DNA of 64,000 bases, from the NCBI GenBank assembly GCA_023078555.1, contig CM041202.1, positions 5,318,522 to 5,382,521 of the forward strand. Reading direction: 5' to 3'. The position numbers were made by a program, and so were the translations under genes. The notes below the pieces were generated by a model. That model made no database searches and was not told where the DNA came from. It saw nothing but the letters and a program-made list of their open reading frames with translations. The stretch comes from Ulva prolifera. Its lineage: Eukaryota > Chlorophyta > Ulvophyceae > Ulvales > Ulvaceae. Positions 12,404 through 24,648 of the stretch are shown here, piece after piece; positions within the stretch are counted from its first letter, which is position 1; the number at the start of each line of letters is the position of its first letter.

Positions 12404-12503
12404 GCAGGGGGGGCAGCTGGCAGCCGTCAGTGCGCCTGATAATCATTATGACAGCAGGGGGGGCAGCTGGCAGCCGTCAGTGCGCCTGATAATCATTATG
12501 ACA
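12404..12503. repeat. Tandem duplication, 50-bp unit
   Basis: Two adjacent, practically identical 50-bp units start GCAGGGGGGGCAGCTGGCAG and end with a TAATCATTATGACA block. Confidence 0.9.
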
Positions 12504-12579
12504 CGAGCTTGGCGGCATATGTGATTGCGAGCAGGAATGCTTGAATTATGAATGCAGCATATCCAGCTGCAGCACTGCG

Positions 12580-12625
12580 TTGGGAACGTATCTCCGGAGA
12601 TACACATATCTCCGGAGATACACGG
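12580..12625. repeat. Twin palindromes TATCTCCGGAGATA
   Basis: The perfect 14-bp palindrome TATCTCCGGAGATA occurs twice, separated by CACA. The adjacent segment 12646-12712 resembles the right end of the inverted-repeat element at 19453. Confidence 0.8.
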
Positions 12626-12719
12626 GCCCAACAGCTGTGTTTTGAAGTTGATTCGGATGAGATTCGGTTTCAGTGTTTGTTTCCTCCCGTTCACTCTTTT
12701 GTAACACCCCTTGCGGCGC

Positions 12720-14217
12720 ATATTGCCGTCTGACGAAGAACGACGGAGGCCGGCAGGTGATTCATGTGGTAACGTATGCACAATGTAGGGAAGTGTGTGC
12801 TGCACATTGGAAGATCATGATCAATGGAGCTCCTAGGCCGGCCGCGGTGGCTGGGGGCCCGGGACACCCAGCTGCAGGCAGTGCACGTGCAGTGCACGTG
12901 CATGCGCAGCTAGACGCATGCGCATTACTCGTCACATACAGCACAGTGAATGAGCCTGCAGCTGTAGCACAATTTATGCAACACACTGTACATGCGTTGG
13001 CAAGAATCGAGGCGCCGGCGCGATCCATGGCCACCGCTTATATTTAGCACTGCACCCCGGCTTGGCGCCCGTTTGAAGAAACGAAGTCAAGAATCCGCCA
13101 TACGATCGAGCGCACAGACCGCCAGCGGGGCGGGCCCCACGCACGTGTAATCAAGCCAAGTCCACGCTGTGCATATATAGTGCCCATCAATTACGAGGTC
13201 CGGCGAGAACACAATCGCGTGTACGTCGTTGCGCCAGCCGCCGCCTCTCAGGCCTCTGTGTCACACCTCACCGGAGGCATCCGATGAGGCCGATCGAGTG
13301 TCAGATGAACGCTGTCGTTGCTTGGCGTGTTGTTGATTGAGTGTCAGATGAACGCTGGCGTTGCACTAGATAGAGGTCCACCAGATGGAGGTCCACGAGC
13401 AGCCCAATTGGTAATCGGGTGCATGCTGGCGTGTGCAGGTGCAGGTGCTTGCATGAGACCACTTGCATGGCCTTAATTCCAGGCCCGGTGCCTGCCGTTT
13501 CCTGCGGATCTGGGCTATATATAGGTCAGTGCGGGCTGCATGTATACACTACAGTGCTGTTCTACACAGCACAACTCCCTGTGCTTACAAAGTGTTACAG
13601 ATTTAGCACAAGAGATACGTACTAGCTGAAGACAGGAGTCAAGAGTCGCGTGGCAGGCTCACGTCCCAGGTGTGATAAAAAAACCCCGCTGTCTTCAACT
13701 AAGGCTGGCCTCAACTGAGGCTTGCTTGCTCCGAGTCGCGGATGGCAACACGTGTTGCACCTACTTCTGCTTGACGGAGAATGCTCATGTTGGTGTTGGC
13801 AGGTTATCCATCTGACATAGCATCCATGGTTGCAACCTGCAGCTGTGATTGTTCGATTGCTCGCTTGAGATCTGTCTGCCTGACACAACTTCGCTTTCAG
13901 CACCTCACGAGGCCCCGGCTGCTGCTGCTGCTGCACGGGAACACTCCAGTGATCTTGAGGTATTCTCTTCAAGCGCTTTGTAGAAAATTTTGATGTTCTG
14001 AGTTTGGTGCATCCGTGGTGATGGATCAGACTTGCTACAGCTAGGCTGCCCTGTTGCCTGTTGGTGCTGGCACTGCTAGCAGCGCTGCAGATAGCATGCA
14101 AGCTCTGTCTTTGCACTCAGTTGTAGAGGTACATGGAGACAAATATGGGAAAAAACAAAACTACAAAAGCATAAACTGATCCTGGGTAGCTGTTGTTGGA
14201 GAGGCCAGTACTGGTGA
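12720..14217. other. Intergenic, no supported gene
   Basis: No convincing coding exon. A 25-bp direct repeat around GAGTGTCAGATGAACGCTG occurs at about 13297 and 13340. TATATA-type stretches are present, but nothing fixes a transcription start. Confidence 0.35.
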
Positions 14218-14475
14218 GTAAAGTAAAGTAAAGTAAATCTGAATTTACTGAGCCGTATCCTATTGGACATTGACAACTCCGAATTAACGGGACCACATAC
14301 GCCGAAGGGGTAAACCACCTGGAAACCCCCCTCAGACGACCGTACGCAACTCACAGGGCCTCCTCCTGTGCTAAGCGAGGTGGTCACGTACGGCCGTTTC
14401 GATTCCCCAAAGCGCACGCAGAATCGAACCCACGACCTCCTGAAACGGAGTGCACTCACCATGGTGGAGTTGAGA
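14218..14475 (-). repeat. tRNA-derived SINE with pol III boxes
   Basis: Reading the minus strand, the head contains TGGTGAGTGCACTCCG (A-box-like) and GGGTTCGATTCTGCG, a good B box. Then come the body shared with 10104-10270 and a tail of four TTTAC units (the GTAAA run at 14218). This is the layout of tRNA-related SINEs, which are known from Chlamydomonas and other eukaryotes. The body matches the copies at 10104, 23462, 32632 and 59335. Confidence 0.78.
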
Positions 14476-15245
14476 GGCTTACAAGCTAGAGCTGACTCCA
14501 ATCCTGTGTACATAATCAGCAGATAGCTGGAGTTGAAGTTGCCAGTATCTAGTCCTAGCTAGGACCAGGCCCAGCAGCCAGTAGAGTTGCAAAAGCAAGT
14601 GGGAGCTCCCACCTTGAGGTATACCTCTCTATATATCCATGCATGGGATCTACATGTATTACAGGGTGACATCACAGGGATGTACATATGTCATATGAAC
14701 AGCCTCAGCAACCTATCCTGTTAAGAATATACAGCATGCCCTCATTAGTTGGCACATGCTGGCACATGCTGGCATGACGTGGCAGCAGGTAGATCTAGCT
14801 CTCTGTTCCTCAGCATTGCCCCAGCTTCCTGCCCTGCTGCTGGTGGATATCTGTCTGCAGTGGGCCACACATGGCATGCATAGGAGTGAAAGTTTTGCAG
14901 ACTCTGCCCCAGTGCTAGAGGTGTACTAGTCAGCAGTTGCCAAAGGCCCCAACATGGCATGGAGTCAGGCAGTGTCTGAATGTGCCAGCAGTGAACTGCA
15001 GAACATGCCTCTGATCCTGAGTGCCATGCTATCTCTTGAGATATACCTCAGGTTGTGGCACTGCAACACCCAGCAGCCATGGCTCCCAGTCCATGCCCAC
15101 AGCCCACAGCTCCAACTAGCACTTGCACCATGGCATGCAAGTGGACACAAATTCACATGCAAAGAGCTTTGCAGGCTGCGCAATTGCAAGGTCCACATCA
15201 GCATCAAGCTGAAGGATTCAGATCTGTAGAGAAGATAAGTGAGCA

Positions 15246-16370
15246 ATGAAGGCAACATTCTCAACCTTTGGCATGCTCGCCCTGGCGGTGCGCCTCCTGT
15301 CCAACTTCATGTCCAGAGCGGAGTTCAAGATGCAGAGAACTCTGGCAAGTGGAATTGCAAGTGGGGGCGCCGGCCATCGTGGCTGTGTTTTGTGTTTGCC
15401 TGTCTGCCTTCTCATATGTCAACGAGGCAGCATCCCTTGAGGACCCCGTCACTAGTGTGGTGGGTATGCACATGCTATATCATATATGTGTTTTGTGTTT
15501 GCCTGTCTGCCTTCTCATATGATATGCACATGTGCCCATTCAGTGGGTACGTTACGAATACACCTACACATGTGGACAAAGATGGTTGCGTCTGCCGACC
15601 AGAGAGCTGTGTTGACTAATGAGTACTGTAGTTTTGCCTGAACACAGCAGCAGCGTCCAGTGTGCATGCTTGTGGCTTAGAGTGCACACCCATCTGACAA
15701 CAGTTCAGCTCTGTCAACACTGCCAGGTCATCAACTCCACTACTGCGTAGTCGGGAGTGTAAGCCACACCCCCCTATAGCACCCCCCTGTAGCTACGCCA
15801 CACCCACCCAAGCCACACCCAAGCCACACCCGCCTCACAGCGTGCATGCATGTGCAGGCGGCGCTGTCTGCTGACACAACGGCGGCGGAGCCGGTGACAG
15901 ATGGCCTCCAGGCCAGCCGGCGCATGCTGAGCACCGACGGCACGCGCGCCGCGGCACTTGTCGGCGTGGCCGCCGAGGAGGCCCACCGCCGCCGCCTCAA
16001 CTGGTACATCAAGACCAAGGGCGAGGGCGGCAGTGAGGGCGGCAGTGAGGGCGGCAGCGGGGGCGGCGGCGAGGGTGGTGGCAGCGAGGGCGGCGGCAGC
16101 GAGGGCGGCGGCAGCGAGGGCGGCAGCAGCGAGGGCGGCGGCAAGGGTGGTGGCAGCGAGGGTGGCAGCGAGGGTGGCAGCGAGGGTGGCAGCGAGGGCG
16201 GCAGCAGTGAGGGGGGCTTCCCCCCTAAGCCCCCTCCGCCCCCTCCGCCCCCGCCTCCCCCTCCGCCCCCGCCTCCCCCGCCTCCCCCTCCTCCCCCGCC
16301 TCCCCCGCCTCCCCCGCCTCCCCCTCCTCCGCCTCCTCCTCCCCCACCCAAAAAGTACCACTACTGGTAG
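15246..16370 (+). CDS. Secreted Gly/Ser/Pro-rich protein, family copy 1
   Basis: I infer two exons, 15246-15287 and 15858-16370, about 184 residues. Exon 1 encodes MKATFSTFGMLALA and stops exactly before GTGCGC; exon 2 follows TGTGCAG and starts AALSADTTAAEP, both in phase 0. The join makes a typical signal peptide. Next comes a conserved block ending in GVAAEEAHRRRLNWY, then about 65 residues of GGSE repeats, a run of about 45 prolines, and an aromatic end (KKYHYW). Two paralogues at 21706 and 52358 keep the same exon 1, splice phase and conserved block while the tails diverge. I do not recognise the family. Export to the cell wall or surface is inferred from the signal peptide and the polyproline tract. 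Confidence 0.7.
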
Positions 16371-19217
16371 ATGCAACATGGGCGCGCATGGTTTTGAAGC
16401 CACTGCTGCGGCGATCTCGCGGCTGATGTACAGGGCAGCTCCACTGGAGGGAGAGTATGTTGCGTGTAGGCCGTTGAGAGCGACGGGCAGTGCCGTGAAG
16501 CCTCTCACGCGTCTTGGCATGATCAGCTGTACAGTAGTATTTCATCGATATTTTGTTTTGAACAGCGTCTGAACCTGGGGTGGTGTGCACAATTTTACGT
16601 GCTGTGAATGAATATCTTCTGGGATGCCCAGCATTGAGCTCTTTCGGCCTGTCTGCATATATAGTTTGCATGATGCCCTATGTGTCATGCCAACATGTAA
16701 ACCCTTACCATAATTACACTTCTATGCAGAGCTGCCAGTGTGAGCTGGCCATGGCATGCTTGCACTGGCCGCTTTGATTTGATGATTCAATTTGCCAGCA
16801 TGCAAAAGTACATGGATGAAAAAAAAACCTCATATTGTGATACGTCTGAGGATCTTTGAGAACAAATTACAGCAGACACAATCCCGACGAAGTTTAATAC
16901 CACAAAACTCTTATAGAATACACTAGTCTCAGGGTAACGCAGTTCAAATATCTCCTGTGTAATCACCTACGCCACTGTCACTCGACATAGTGCGAGCGGC
17001 ACATATCCGATTGACGTTGACAATTGATGTTGATTGTTAAGTCACACATGGGCACACATGTCAGCCCGAGTCTAGATCAGCAGTGCATCTGCATCCACAC
17101 TTCAATACTGGTGGATGTATTCTTCTGGAGAGATGAGAACGTCCATCCATGCTTAGCAGCTCATCACGGCTGTGCACAGCTATGAACAGTAGTGAACGCA
17201 TGGAGATGCTGTTTGAACTGTGCTGCAACCATACCTTGAACATGGACAAACAGGGTGAATGGCTACAGTGTCTGCCTCACATGTACGTACTGTGTCTCTC
17301 GAGAAGAACACATCCACACAGCTCCAGATGTTCACGTCATAGCCTCCCCAACACAGTGCCTGTGCCCGGCACAGCTGCCTTTGGCTCGCCCATCGGCTTC
17401 CATCATGATCTCCTGGCGCAGTACACTATATAGCACAGCGACTCAGAAACAGAGCTTTGATCTCGTCGCATGCATCCTGCATAACCTAATCACACAGCAG
17501 CACACCACAGCCACCAGATCAAGGACAGGGCGTACACGTGTGTCAACAACGCCTGCAGTCAATGCAAATCTAGGTTCAATTCATGTTTGGTTTTCTGATT
17601 TAGATCGCATTGTGTCATGGCCAACAGGCCTAGGACTGCCACTAGCTGGACCCGTGCAGTGCTGATCATGATGCTGCTGGAACTCGCCCAATCCGCTTGC
17701 TCGCATGCTGCCGGCAGCGCCTCAGCTGATGCGGGACCTGGCTTCGGCACTGAGAGCCCCGTCTATGTCGCAAGCGGAACAGCAGACGGGCGGGCAGCGC
17801 CGCGAGCACAGCAAATGCCCGTGGACCTCTGTGTGCGGCTCTGGCATGTGTGCTGTGATATGTGGCTTCAGGGGGCGTTCAAACTTGGGTGTGCGTGTGC
17901 GCATCGGGCAGTGTGGCACGAAGCTGAAGCACCATCGCACAGGCGGTCCTCAAGAGCATGCTGAACCCTACGGTATACGCTTCGTACGGTGCCCCTCTCA
18001 ACTGCAGGTGGCCTCCAGGAATTATGCTGCAGCTTGCGTCCGCGATGCGGCAGCAGCCGCTGTGGGCTGGCCTAGGCCTATGAGCTCATGATCAGCCCTA
18101 GGCCTACCTGTCTCGGTGCCGCGCAGCTCGTTGCCAGTGTGCGCACTGTGGCACATGTGCGGTGTTTCCAGCTGTAGTGACTAGTCATGACTACATGATC
18201 AGTGCTGTGCTGCTGGCATCGCATCCATGACACGCGTGCTGTTGCTGCAGATGCACCATGGTAAACGCCCCGATCGCTGACGCCACCCCGCGACAGCATG
18301 CCATGCCGGGCAAGCAGTGCATGCATGCAGGTGCTGTGCTATTTTTCAGCGCCGGAGATTGCGGGCCGCTGCACGGCCATCGCCGTGCTTGCAAGCACGG
18401 CTATGCTCAGGTCAACGGAGCGAGAGCGTTGAACGGAGCGAGAGCATGCAGTCACCTAGAGCGAGGCGGGCGTGGACCCCCCAAGCAAGAGAGAAGATGT
18501 AGCAGTGGTCATGTCAGTGCGCTGACAACTGCTACTTCAGCTTTCTTCATGCAGCGAGGCACCGCCGACCCCTGCATGCACTGCTTGCCCTTTTGAAACA
18601 ATTGTTAACATGTACAGCACAAACCCCACACTGTGACACCGCCCCGGCCGACCTCATCAAACGCAGGCAGACACAAGAATAGGCCACCGCCGTCCACAAA
18701 AAGCGCCGGCGGCCCTCAGCCACCAGCTGCAGGCAGCACACCGAAATCCCCCCCCCCCCCCCCCCCCCCCCGTGCCCGCCACAAGGCAAAGCCGTCCCAG
18801 AGCGACATCCAATACACCAACGAGCCAACTGCCCAGCACGCATACGCATACGCCCGATCTGACTCGAACGCCGTGGCGCATCAGGGCGCCCTGACGGCCG
18901 GCAGACTGGCAGAACATCTCAGCCGCGGGTGAGAAAAGCAAGCACATGCGGCACCGCTTTCCAGGCAGAGCTGCGGAACTACTAGTGAACAGCAGAGACC
19001 TGCAGGAGGGCAAGCAAAGCGCGGTTGCCGCTGCTCAGGCCGGCCTAGTGGACAGTGAGCGGCACGAGGGCTGTGTGGTGTGCGCCACGGTGTTGTGGCC
19101 ATGGCCGGCTGCCTGCCATGGGAGAGATGCTCTCAACATATGTTTCAACTAATTAGTTGCTCGATTTTAAATTTGTGTTGTGTTCAAGGTGTTTGAACTC
19201 ATTCACTCTTCTATAGA
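16371..19217. other. Intergenic, no supported gene
   Basis: Only weak ORFs. The ORF at 17617-17964 begins with a hydrophobic, signal-like stretch but has no recognisable domain or paralogue here. A 24-nt poly-C run lies at 18748-18771. The 18600-18960 segment has the CA/GC-rich character of the dispersed repeats. Confidence 0.35.
18748..18771. repeat. Poly-C tract, 24 nt
   Basis: A pure run of 24 C within a GC-rich segment. Confidence 0.95.
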
Positions 19218-19325
19218 TGTGGATGTACAATAAAGCCAAGTGAATCTGGATTTTCGGAGCTGTACCACTATAGTATCTTGTAAAGGAAGTGTTGACAAAT
19301 TCCGAATGAAGGGTACCACAGACCA
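19218..19325 (-). repeat. Diverged SINE-body fragment
   Basis: The stretch around TTGACAAATTCCGAATGAAGG matches the SINE body (TTGACAACTCCGAATTAACG) on the minus strand with many substitutions. This looks like an old copy. Confidence 0.4.
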
Positions 19326-19452
19326 ATGTATCCGGTGAATAGCGATGCAGTGATTGCAGCTACAAGTAAGAGCTATAGTAGATGCATTCTTGCATGACGC
19401 AACGTCGGTTTTGGTTTTTGTCTTCTGCCGTTCACTCGTTTGTAAAGTATAT

Positions 19453-19969
19453 TTACAAAAGAGTGAACGGGAGAAAACAAACACTGAAACCGAATCTCAT
19501 CCGAATCAACTGCAACATACACTCACACATACACGAACACTACAACCGCACTCACAACTCAGTCCGGCAGGATCGCGTCCTCCAGACCCGCATCATACCG
19601 CAACCCCTGCTCCCGAGAGATGACAAGCCCAGACTTCCGATACATATCCGCATTGCCGTGCTGCAATGACACCGACAACACCCGCAGCGCCCACTGGACC
19701 CACGGGTCTTTTACATCAAAACACACTCACACGAACACAACAACCGGGTGTATCGGGGTCTCCGAGTCGTTTTCGCACCCGTGGTTGGGCAGTCGTCTCG
19801 TTCCCCGTCTATATATGCCCTTTCATTGATTACCTTGGCTGGAGGACGCGATCCTGCCGGACTGAGTTGTGAGTGCGGTTGTGGTGTTCGTGTGCGCGTG
19901 GGTGTATGTTGATGTTGATTCGGATGAGATTCGGTTCAGTGTTTGTTTTCTCCCGTTCACTCTTTTGTA
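19453..19969. mobile_element. Inverted-repeat (MITE-like) element with long TIRs
   Basis: The left end starts TTACAAAAGAGTGAACGGGA. About 130 bp from here, through a CCGGCAGGATCGCGTCCTCC block, recurs as its reverse complement ending at 19969. The centre (about 250 bp) encodes nothing recognisable. A matching partial copy lies at 28275-28487 inside an intron of the GRDP-like gene, with single-end fragments near 7467 and 12646. Further end fragments directly abut both borders (19410-19450 and 19970-20010), so copies or ends have inserted into each other. The target duplication is obscured by these nested ends. Confidence 0.65.
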
Positions 19970-20010
19970 TTACAAAAGAGTGAACGGGAGAAAACAAATA
20001 CTCTTTTGTA

Positions 20011-21705
20011 ACCTTGGCTGATCGCGGTGCTCTAGTTATAGCACACAAAGCTGATCTCAAAAGCTTCGATACAAGTCGCGATAATAGTCACGATGTGCTC
20101 GCGTATGCTCACCAAGAGGCAAGCTGCACGGATGCATACGCATTACGGTGATCCGCTTCTTCCGGGCAGAGAACGCAGCACGAGGCACGTGCACGCGTCG
20201 CATGCTGCCCATCGACCAGCCAGCATATGAACGCACAGTAACCTGCACCTGCCAACCATGACTCGAGCGTTTCAAGCTCAAAGCAGGCCGCTACTGTCAT
20301 ATGCTCTTCTGCCAAGGGCCCGAGCTGCACTTGGGTTGGCCCTGAGCCGTATGTCGAGGCCTAGGCACGCACGACAGGCCTCGTCATGCGTGCACGAGGG
20401 TGTGCGCACGTGTCGCCGCCATGCATCAGCCGCTCGCCGCCGGCCACGCATGCACGCCGCAGCCGGCTGCTCCGGATATCAGGTGCCCGGGCACTCTGCA
20501 CGTTACGCTTGGCAGCGCAGCCGCCGTACCTGGAACATATATACCGAGGGCTCTTGCTTCAACAGTACCATTTTATACATTGCTTTCAAAGTTCAACGCT
20601 GCGACTCGCAGGACATCCTACATCCTGTATCGGAACCCCTAGGCCTGAAGCCTCGAGCTGAAGCTGCAACCCAAATTTGCTTAAGCGACACAAACCGAGG
20701 CAGGTGCGAGCCATCTGGATCGACCTTTTGCTGTTATACATCGATCAAAACATGTCAGCTGGGTATAGCTCGAGGATTCCGGGCGTGTCGGGCAGCCTGG
20801 CATAGGCTGTGACAGGTAGCTAGCCGACCGCGCTCCGGTACCGTGTTCGACTTGTCGACGTCACCAGGGAAATCAGTGTCCAGGCACGCCCACAGGTAGT
20901 TGTGTGCGCGTTTGCTGGAAGCATGAGCATCGGAATAGCCATTATTGCAATGGATGTGATGTGTTTCCGCTGCCTGCTGTGGCCTGCACGAGATCTGTTG
21001 GCCAGTACTCATTGGCCACTGCAGTGGCTGGGCTGCTTTCACATGTACAGACTTTGCTGAACCCAGCCACGCATAGCACAGTCCCTGTAAAGGCCTGTAT
21101 GTGCAGCAAATCAATCTCGCTGGTCTGATCAGGAATGAACCATATCAGTTAGCTGGCATCATGTAGTTCAGCCAAGCAGACCCTTATCTTATGATATGCT
21201 ACTGTTACTTCATCTGGTATGTGTTGCATGTACATGCTTCGCATGCATGCTACATCTCAGAGTGCTTATGAGAGCTGACCATGCATATGCAGTGGCAAGT
21301 AAGCTGGACTGAGAGTCGCACCATGCACATTCACATGCACATTGGCATGCATGCTGATATGACTGTTCTCCACCATGAGCTGGTGCCCAGCCAGGTGTGC
21401 ATGAGACACATCTTCATCACTCATAAGGCACACTCACACTCCAGACTCTGCCTCCCAGGTAGTAATTGTCTTTTGGGGGGCTGTTCCAGCATGCACTGCA
21501 GCATGCCATCAACCTGCATACTATGCACATCACCTTGATCATACAGCAGCATGCATCATGAGTAGATTTGTACAGATCAGGTGGACAGCATCCAAACCCA
21601 GAGGCATGTTTGAGTGGGCCACAGCTCACAGTCTGCAGCTTGCCATGGAGGTGCATTGGCTAATGTGACGATTGTGAGCGTGCAGGTAACAGAGCTCAGG
21701 CGAAA
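20011..21705. other. Intergenic, diverged repeat
   Basis: No supported exon. Roughly 20530-20800 resembles 50440-50760 (shared blocks around GAGGGCTC, TATACATTGCTTT, GGACATCCTACAT and GCAGGTGCGAG), so it is an old dispersed repeat. Confidence 0.4.
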
Positions 21706-22833
21706 ATGAAGGCGACATTCTCCACCTTTGGCATGTTTGCCATGGCGGTGCGCCTCCCGCATCCTGAAGCCTGATGCACATGCCTGAGGAACTACCAGCA
21801 TCTCATCACATCGAAGCTGGAACAGCTGCAGCCCGTAGCTGTATCCACCAGTTTCATATGTGGGACATCTGCTGCATGCACCAGTCCATTATTTGATGTG
21901 CAGTACCATCACAGCATGCTCCCCACAGGTCTGACCTTGCGCATATGCATGGCCACTGGGTGCAGCCATGCGGTCACAGCCATGCGGTTCCTGCCGAAAC
22001 ATGTTATGCAAACAAAATAACCATGTTATGCCGGTCCGTGCAGGGCATGTAATACAGCATCAACCAGTGAGCTTTCTACCTCAGTACACAGCCATGGTGT
22101 TCCTGGTTTTTGCCCGCGGTGCTACCTGCCTTGCTTGCTTTGTCCTTGTAGTTAATACAGCCATGTCCACAGCCATGTGACAACTCTGCAGAATTGGCTG
22201 CAGCATTACACAGCTTCGATGCGCCATTTGATCCTGCTTGCCACTTTGCATGCACGCAAATGAATCCGGCTACGAGACCATGCATACACGGGTGTCTGAG
22301 GTCGCGCACGCATGCAGGCCGCGCTGTCCGTTGACGCGACCACAGCGGAGCCGAACACAGACGCAGTCCAGACCAGCCGCCGCTGGATGGCCTCCACCGA
22401 CGCCCGCACCGCCGCGCTTGTCGGCGTGGCCGCCGAGGAGGCCCACCGCCGCCGCCTCAACTGGTACATCAGGACCCACGGCGAGGGCGGCAGTGAGGGC
22501 GGCAGCAAGGGCAGCGGGAGCGGCGGCCGCAGCGGCAGCAGCGGCTCCAAGAGCAAGAGCGGCCGTAGTGAGGGCAGCGAGGGCAGCAAGGGCAGCCAGG
22601 GCAGTGAGGGCAGTGAGGGCAGCAACGGCAGCAAGGGCAGCAACAGCAGCAACGGCAGCAACGGCAGCAACAGCAGCAAGGGCAGCAACGGCAGCGAGGG
22701 CAGCGAGGGTGGCTCCAAGCCCTCATCTCCCCCGCCAAAGCCGCCCACACCTGTTCCCGACCCACCCGGGCCATCTCCCGACCCCCATCCCGTCCCACCG
22801 CACCCAAAGAAGCCCTTCTACTACTGGTGGTAG
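21706..22833 (+). CDS. Secreted Gly/Ser/Pro-rich protein, family copy 2
   Basis: I infer exon 1 at 21706-21747 (MKATFSTFGMFAMA, then donor GTGCGC) and exon 2 at 22318-22833 after GCATGCAG, both phase 0, about 185 residues. The signal peptide is followed by AALSVDATTAEPNT, a TSRRWMASTDARTAALVG stretch and the family block AAEEAHRRRLNWY. Then come about 85 residues of GS, KGS and NGS repeats, a Pro-rich segment and the end KKPFYYWW. Compared with copy 1, the Gly/Glu tail has become Gly/Ser/Asn/Lys and the proline run is shorter. The upstream sequence, including GACGATTGTGA and AGAGCTCAGGCGAAA, is shared with copy 3. Function is unknown; a secreted structural role is inferred. Confidence 0.72.
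22107..22150 (-). repeat. TGTTACA-family repeat head fragment
   Basis: The complement reads ACTACAAGGACAAAGCAAGC then GGCAGGTAGCACCGCGG, matching the family head. It lies inside the inferred intron of secreted-family copy 2. Confidence 0.5.
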
Positions 22834-24640
22834 AAATCATGCCATTTTTATAGCATCTTTTCAATGCTACAATCATGACGACCTCAAGATTAAGGCCTAC
22901 GCCTGCGGCCCTACTTCGTGATCGGAGACTCTCTGCAGGCAGTGAGTGCTGTGCACGCCCTCGCGAGGGTGGTCAGGGTGCCAGCGGTGCAGGGTGCTGC
23001 TTCGAGAGTTGTACGCGTTCATATGTGGTTGTGCGGACATAAAGTTTGCGGACGGCGAGGTACTACGTGGGAGATTTTCCTCACCCTGCGGTGTGCAAGT
23101 GGGTTGTGCAAGACGTCGACGTCGCGAGGAAATATTCTGTCTTTCTTCGTGTTCAAGTTGCAGTATCGACTTGTTTTATCGTTCCTTGCATAGTCTATTG
23201 TGTTCTGGTGTTCCTTTTTTTTGTTTCAGAGTCTTGCCTACACACTGTAAACGCATGTTCAATACAAACCAACAGCATCCAATCGTTTGTAAGCAACCAC
23301 ACATGCTGCACAGCCATGATGCGCACATGCCAGTGGTGAAGCCGTCTCCTCTCCAGGCCAGCTCCACAGCGTCGCTACGTCTGCTGCCAGCAGTCTACAT
23401 CTATAGCAGTCTATATTAGTGCTACATGTATAGTATACATCAAACAAATCCATGGTGGTGGTGAGCCGTGTCCTCATTGGACCTTCACCAACCCAGACAT
23501 CTAAAATTACCTGCCGCGGTGATGAAACACCTGGAACTTTAAATCTGCTCTGGACGACTGTACGCAACTGACGGGGCCTGCTCGTGCTCGAAACGGGGTG
23601 CCTACATAGCTGTTTTGATCACCCAGAGTGCACGCGACATTCAAATTACGACTGACATCCTAAAGGATGGGGATGCTGGGTTGCTTTAACTTCCTCCCCA
23701 ACCCCCTGGACCAACGGGGCGCTATATTGTATTGAGTTGCCAAGATACCCTAGCCACTCGGCTGGAGGAGTGCGGCTCCATGGACACGTAGCTTCCAACG
23801 CTGGCGCGTATTGCATCAATGAACCACTACTTCACCACGCAATGCTCAAACTCTTGTGGCACAACCCCGCATGCCACAGCACTTGTGCATAGCACATCAT
23901 ATCTCAGGTGCTGACAGCTTACCGATGCCATGCAATGATGCTCAGCATGAGTATCAGGAGGACGGGTTCATCGTTGCACTGTATGCTGACATTGTGGATC
24001 CGCAGCGTGCTCACATACATCTCAGATTCGCATCGCGCGGAAGATGCAATTCGCACATCATTACAACGAATTTGCACATGCATGTGCTTCACAAGAACGT
24101 GCGGACACGCAGAGCTGGCCCTCGAGTGGCTGCAGAGTCCTGGCCACATGCAATCGTCTGGGGTGCATGCTTTGTTTTCCTTCCGTGGTTGTGCATAGAT
24201 ATCAGCAGTTTCGTCTGTACAAGCATACATGCAGAACCAACGCAATCCACCACAGCAGCCAGCCCCAGCACAGCCAGGGGCAATGCTTACACACCAGTGG
24301 GCCAGTGCTTGTGGGGCTGTGTGCAGCTGCAGCCATGCGAGAGGCCACTCGCACCGGCCCGGACATCAATGCCAGTCAAAGTACTTGACACAAGTCATGT
24401 GCCGGTTGACATCATGGGCATGGCCTCTGCTGAGCCATCTGATCAAAGCAAAGAAATATGCCCTTTCGCCAGCACGTGTTGGGCCCTCGGCTCCATTCCC
24501 TGTAGCCGCTGACATGCAGTGTGCGGCTTTCATATCGAGCACCTGCATCAGCACTGCCGCGGCATACCTGTACACTACCTGAGCAACAGCGAGCGAGCCC
24601 GTGCCCATGCAGAGACCGCGCGGGGGAGAATCTGACCGAC
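22834..24640. other. Intergenic with diverged SINE
   Basis: The only recognisable item is a diverged minus-strand SINE copy at about 23462-23645 (blocks GAGCCGTGTCC, GACTGTACGCAACTGACGGG and GAAACGGGGTG). The remaining ORFs lack domains. Confidence 0.4.
23462..23645 (-). repeat. Diverged SINE copy
   Basis: It aligns along its length with the SINE at 14218-14475, including body and start of the head, with many substitutions and no clear TTTAC tail. Confidence 0.55.
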
Positions 24641-24648
24641 GTCTGCCC

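Noticed and set aside
14395..14475. Functional tRNA gene
   Set aside because: The A and B boxes belong to the SINE head. No complete cloverleaf with paired acceptor stem is visible.
15740..16351. Poly-Gly and RRG-type minus-strand ORFs
   Set aside because: They are complements of the polyproline/Gly-Ser exon of secreted-family copy 1, whose plus frame has conserved paralogues.
17617..17964. ORF with a signal-peptide-like start
   Set aside because: Hydrophobic start only; no domain, paralogue or splice evidence, and a competing frame overlaps it.
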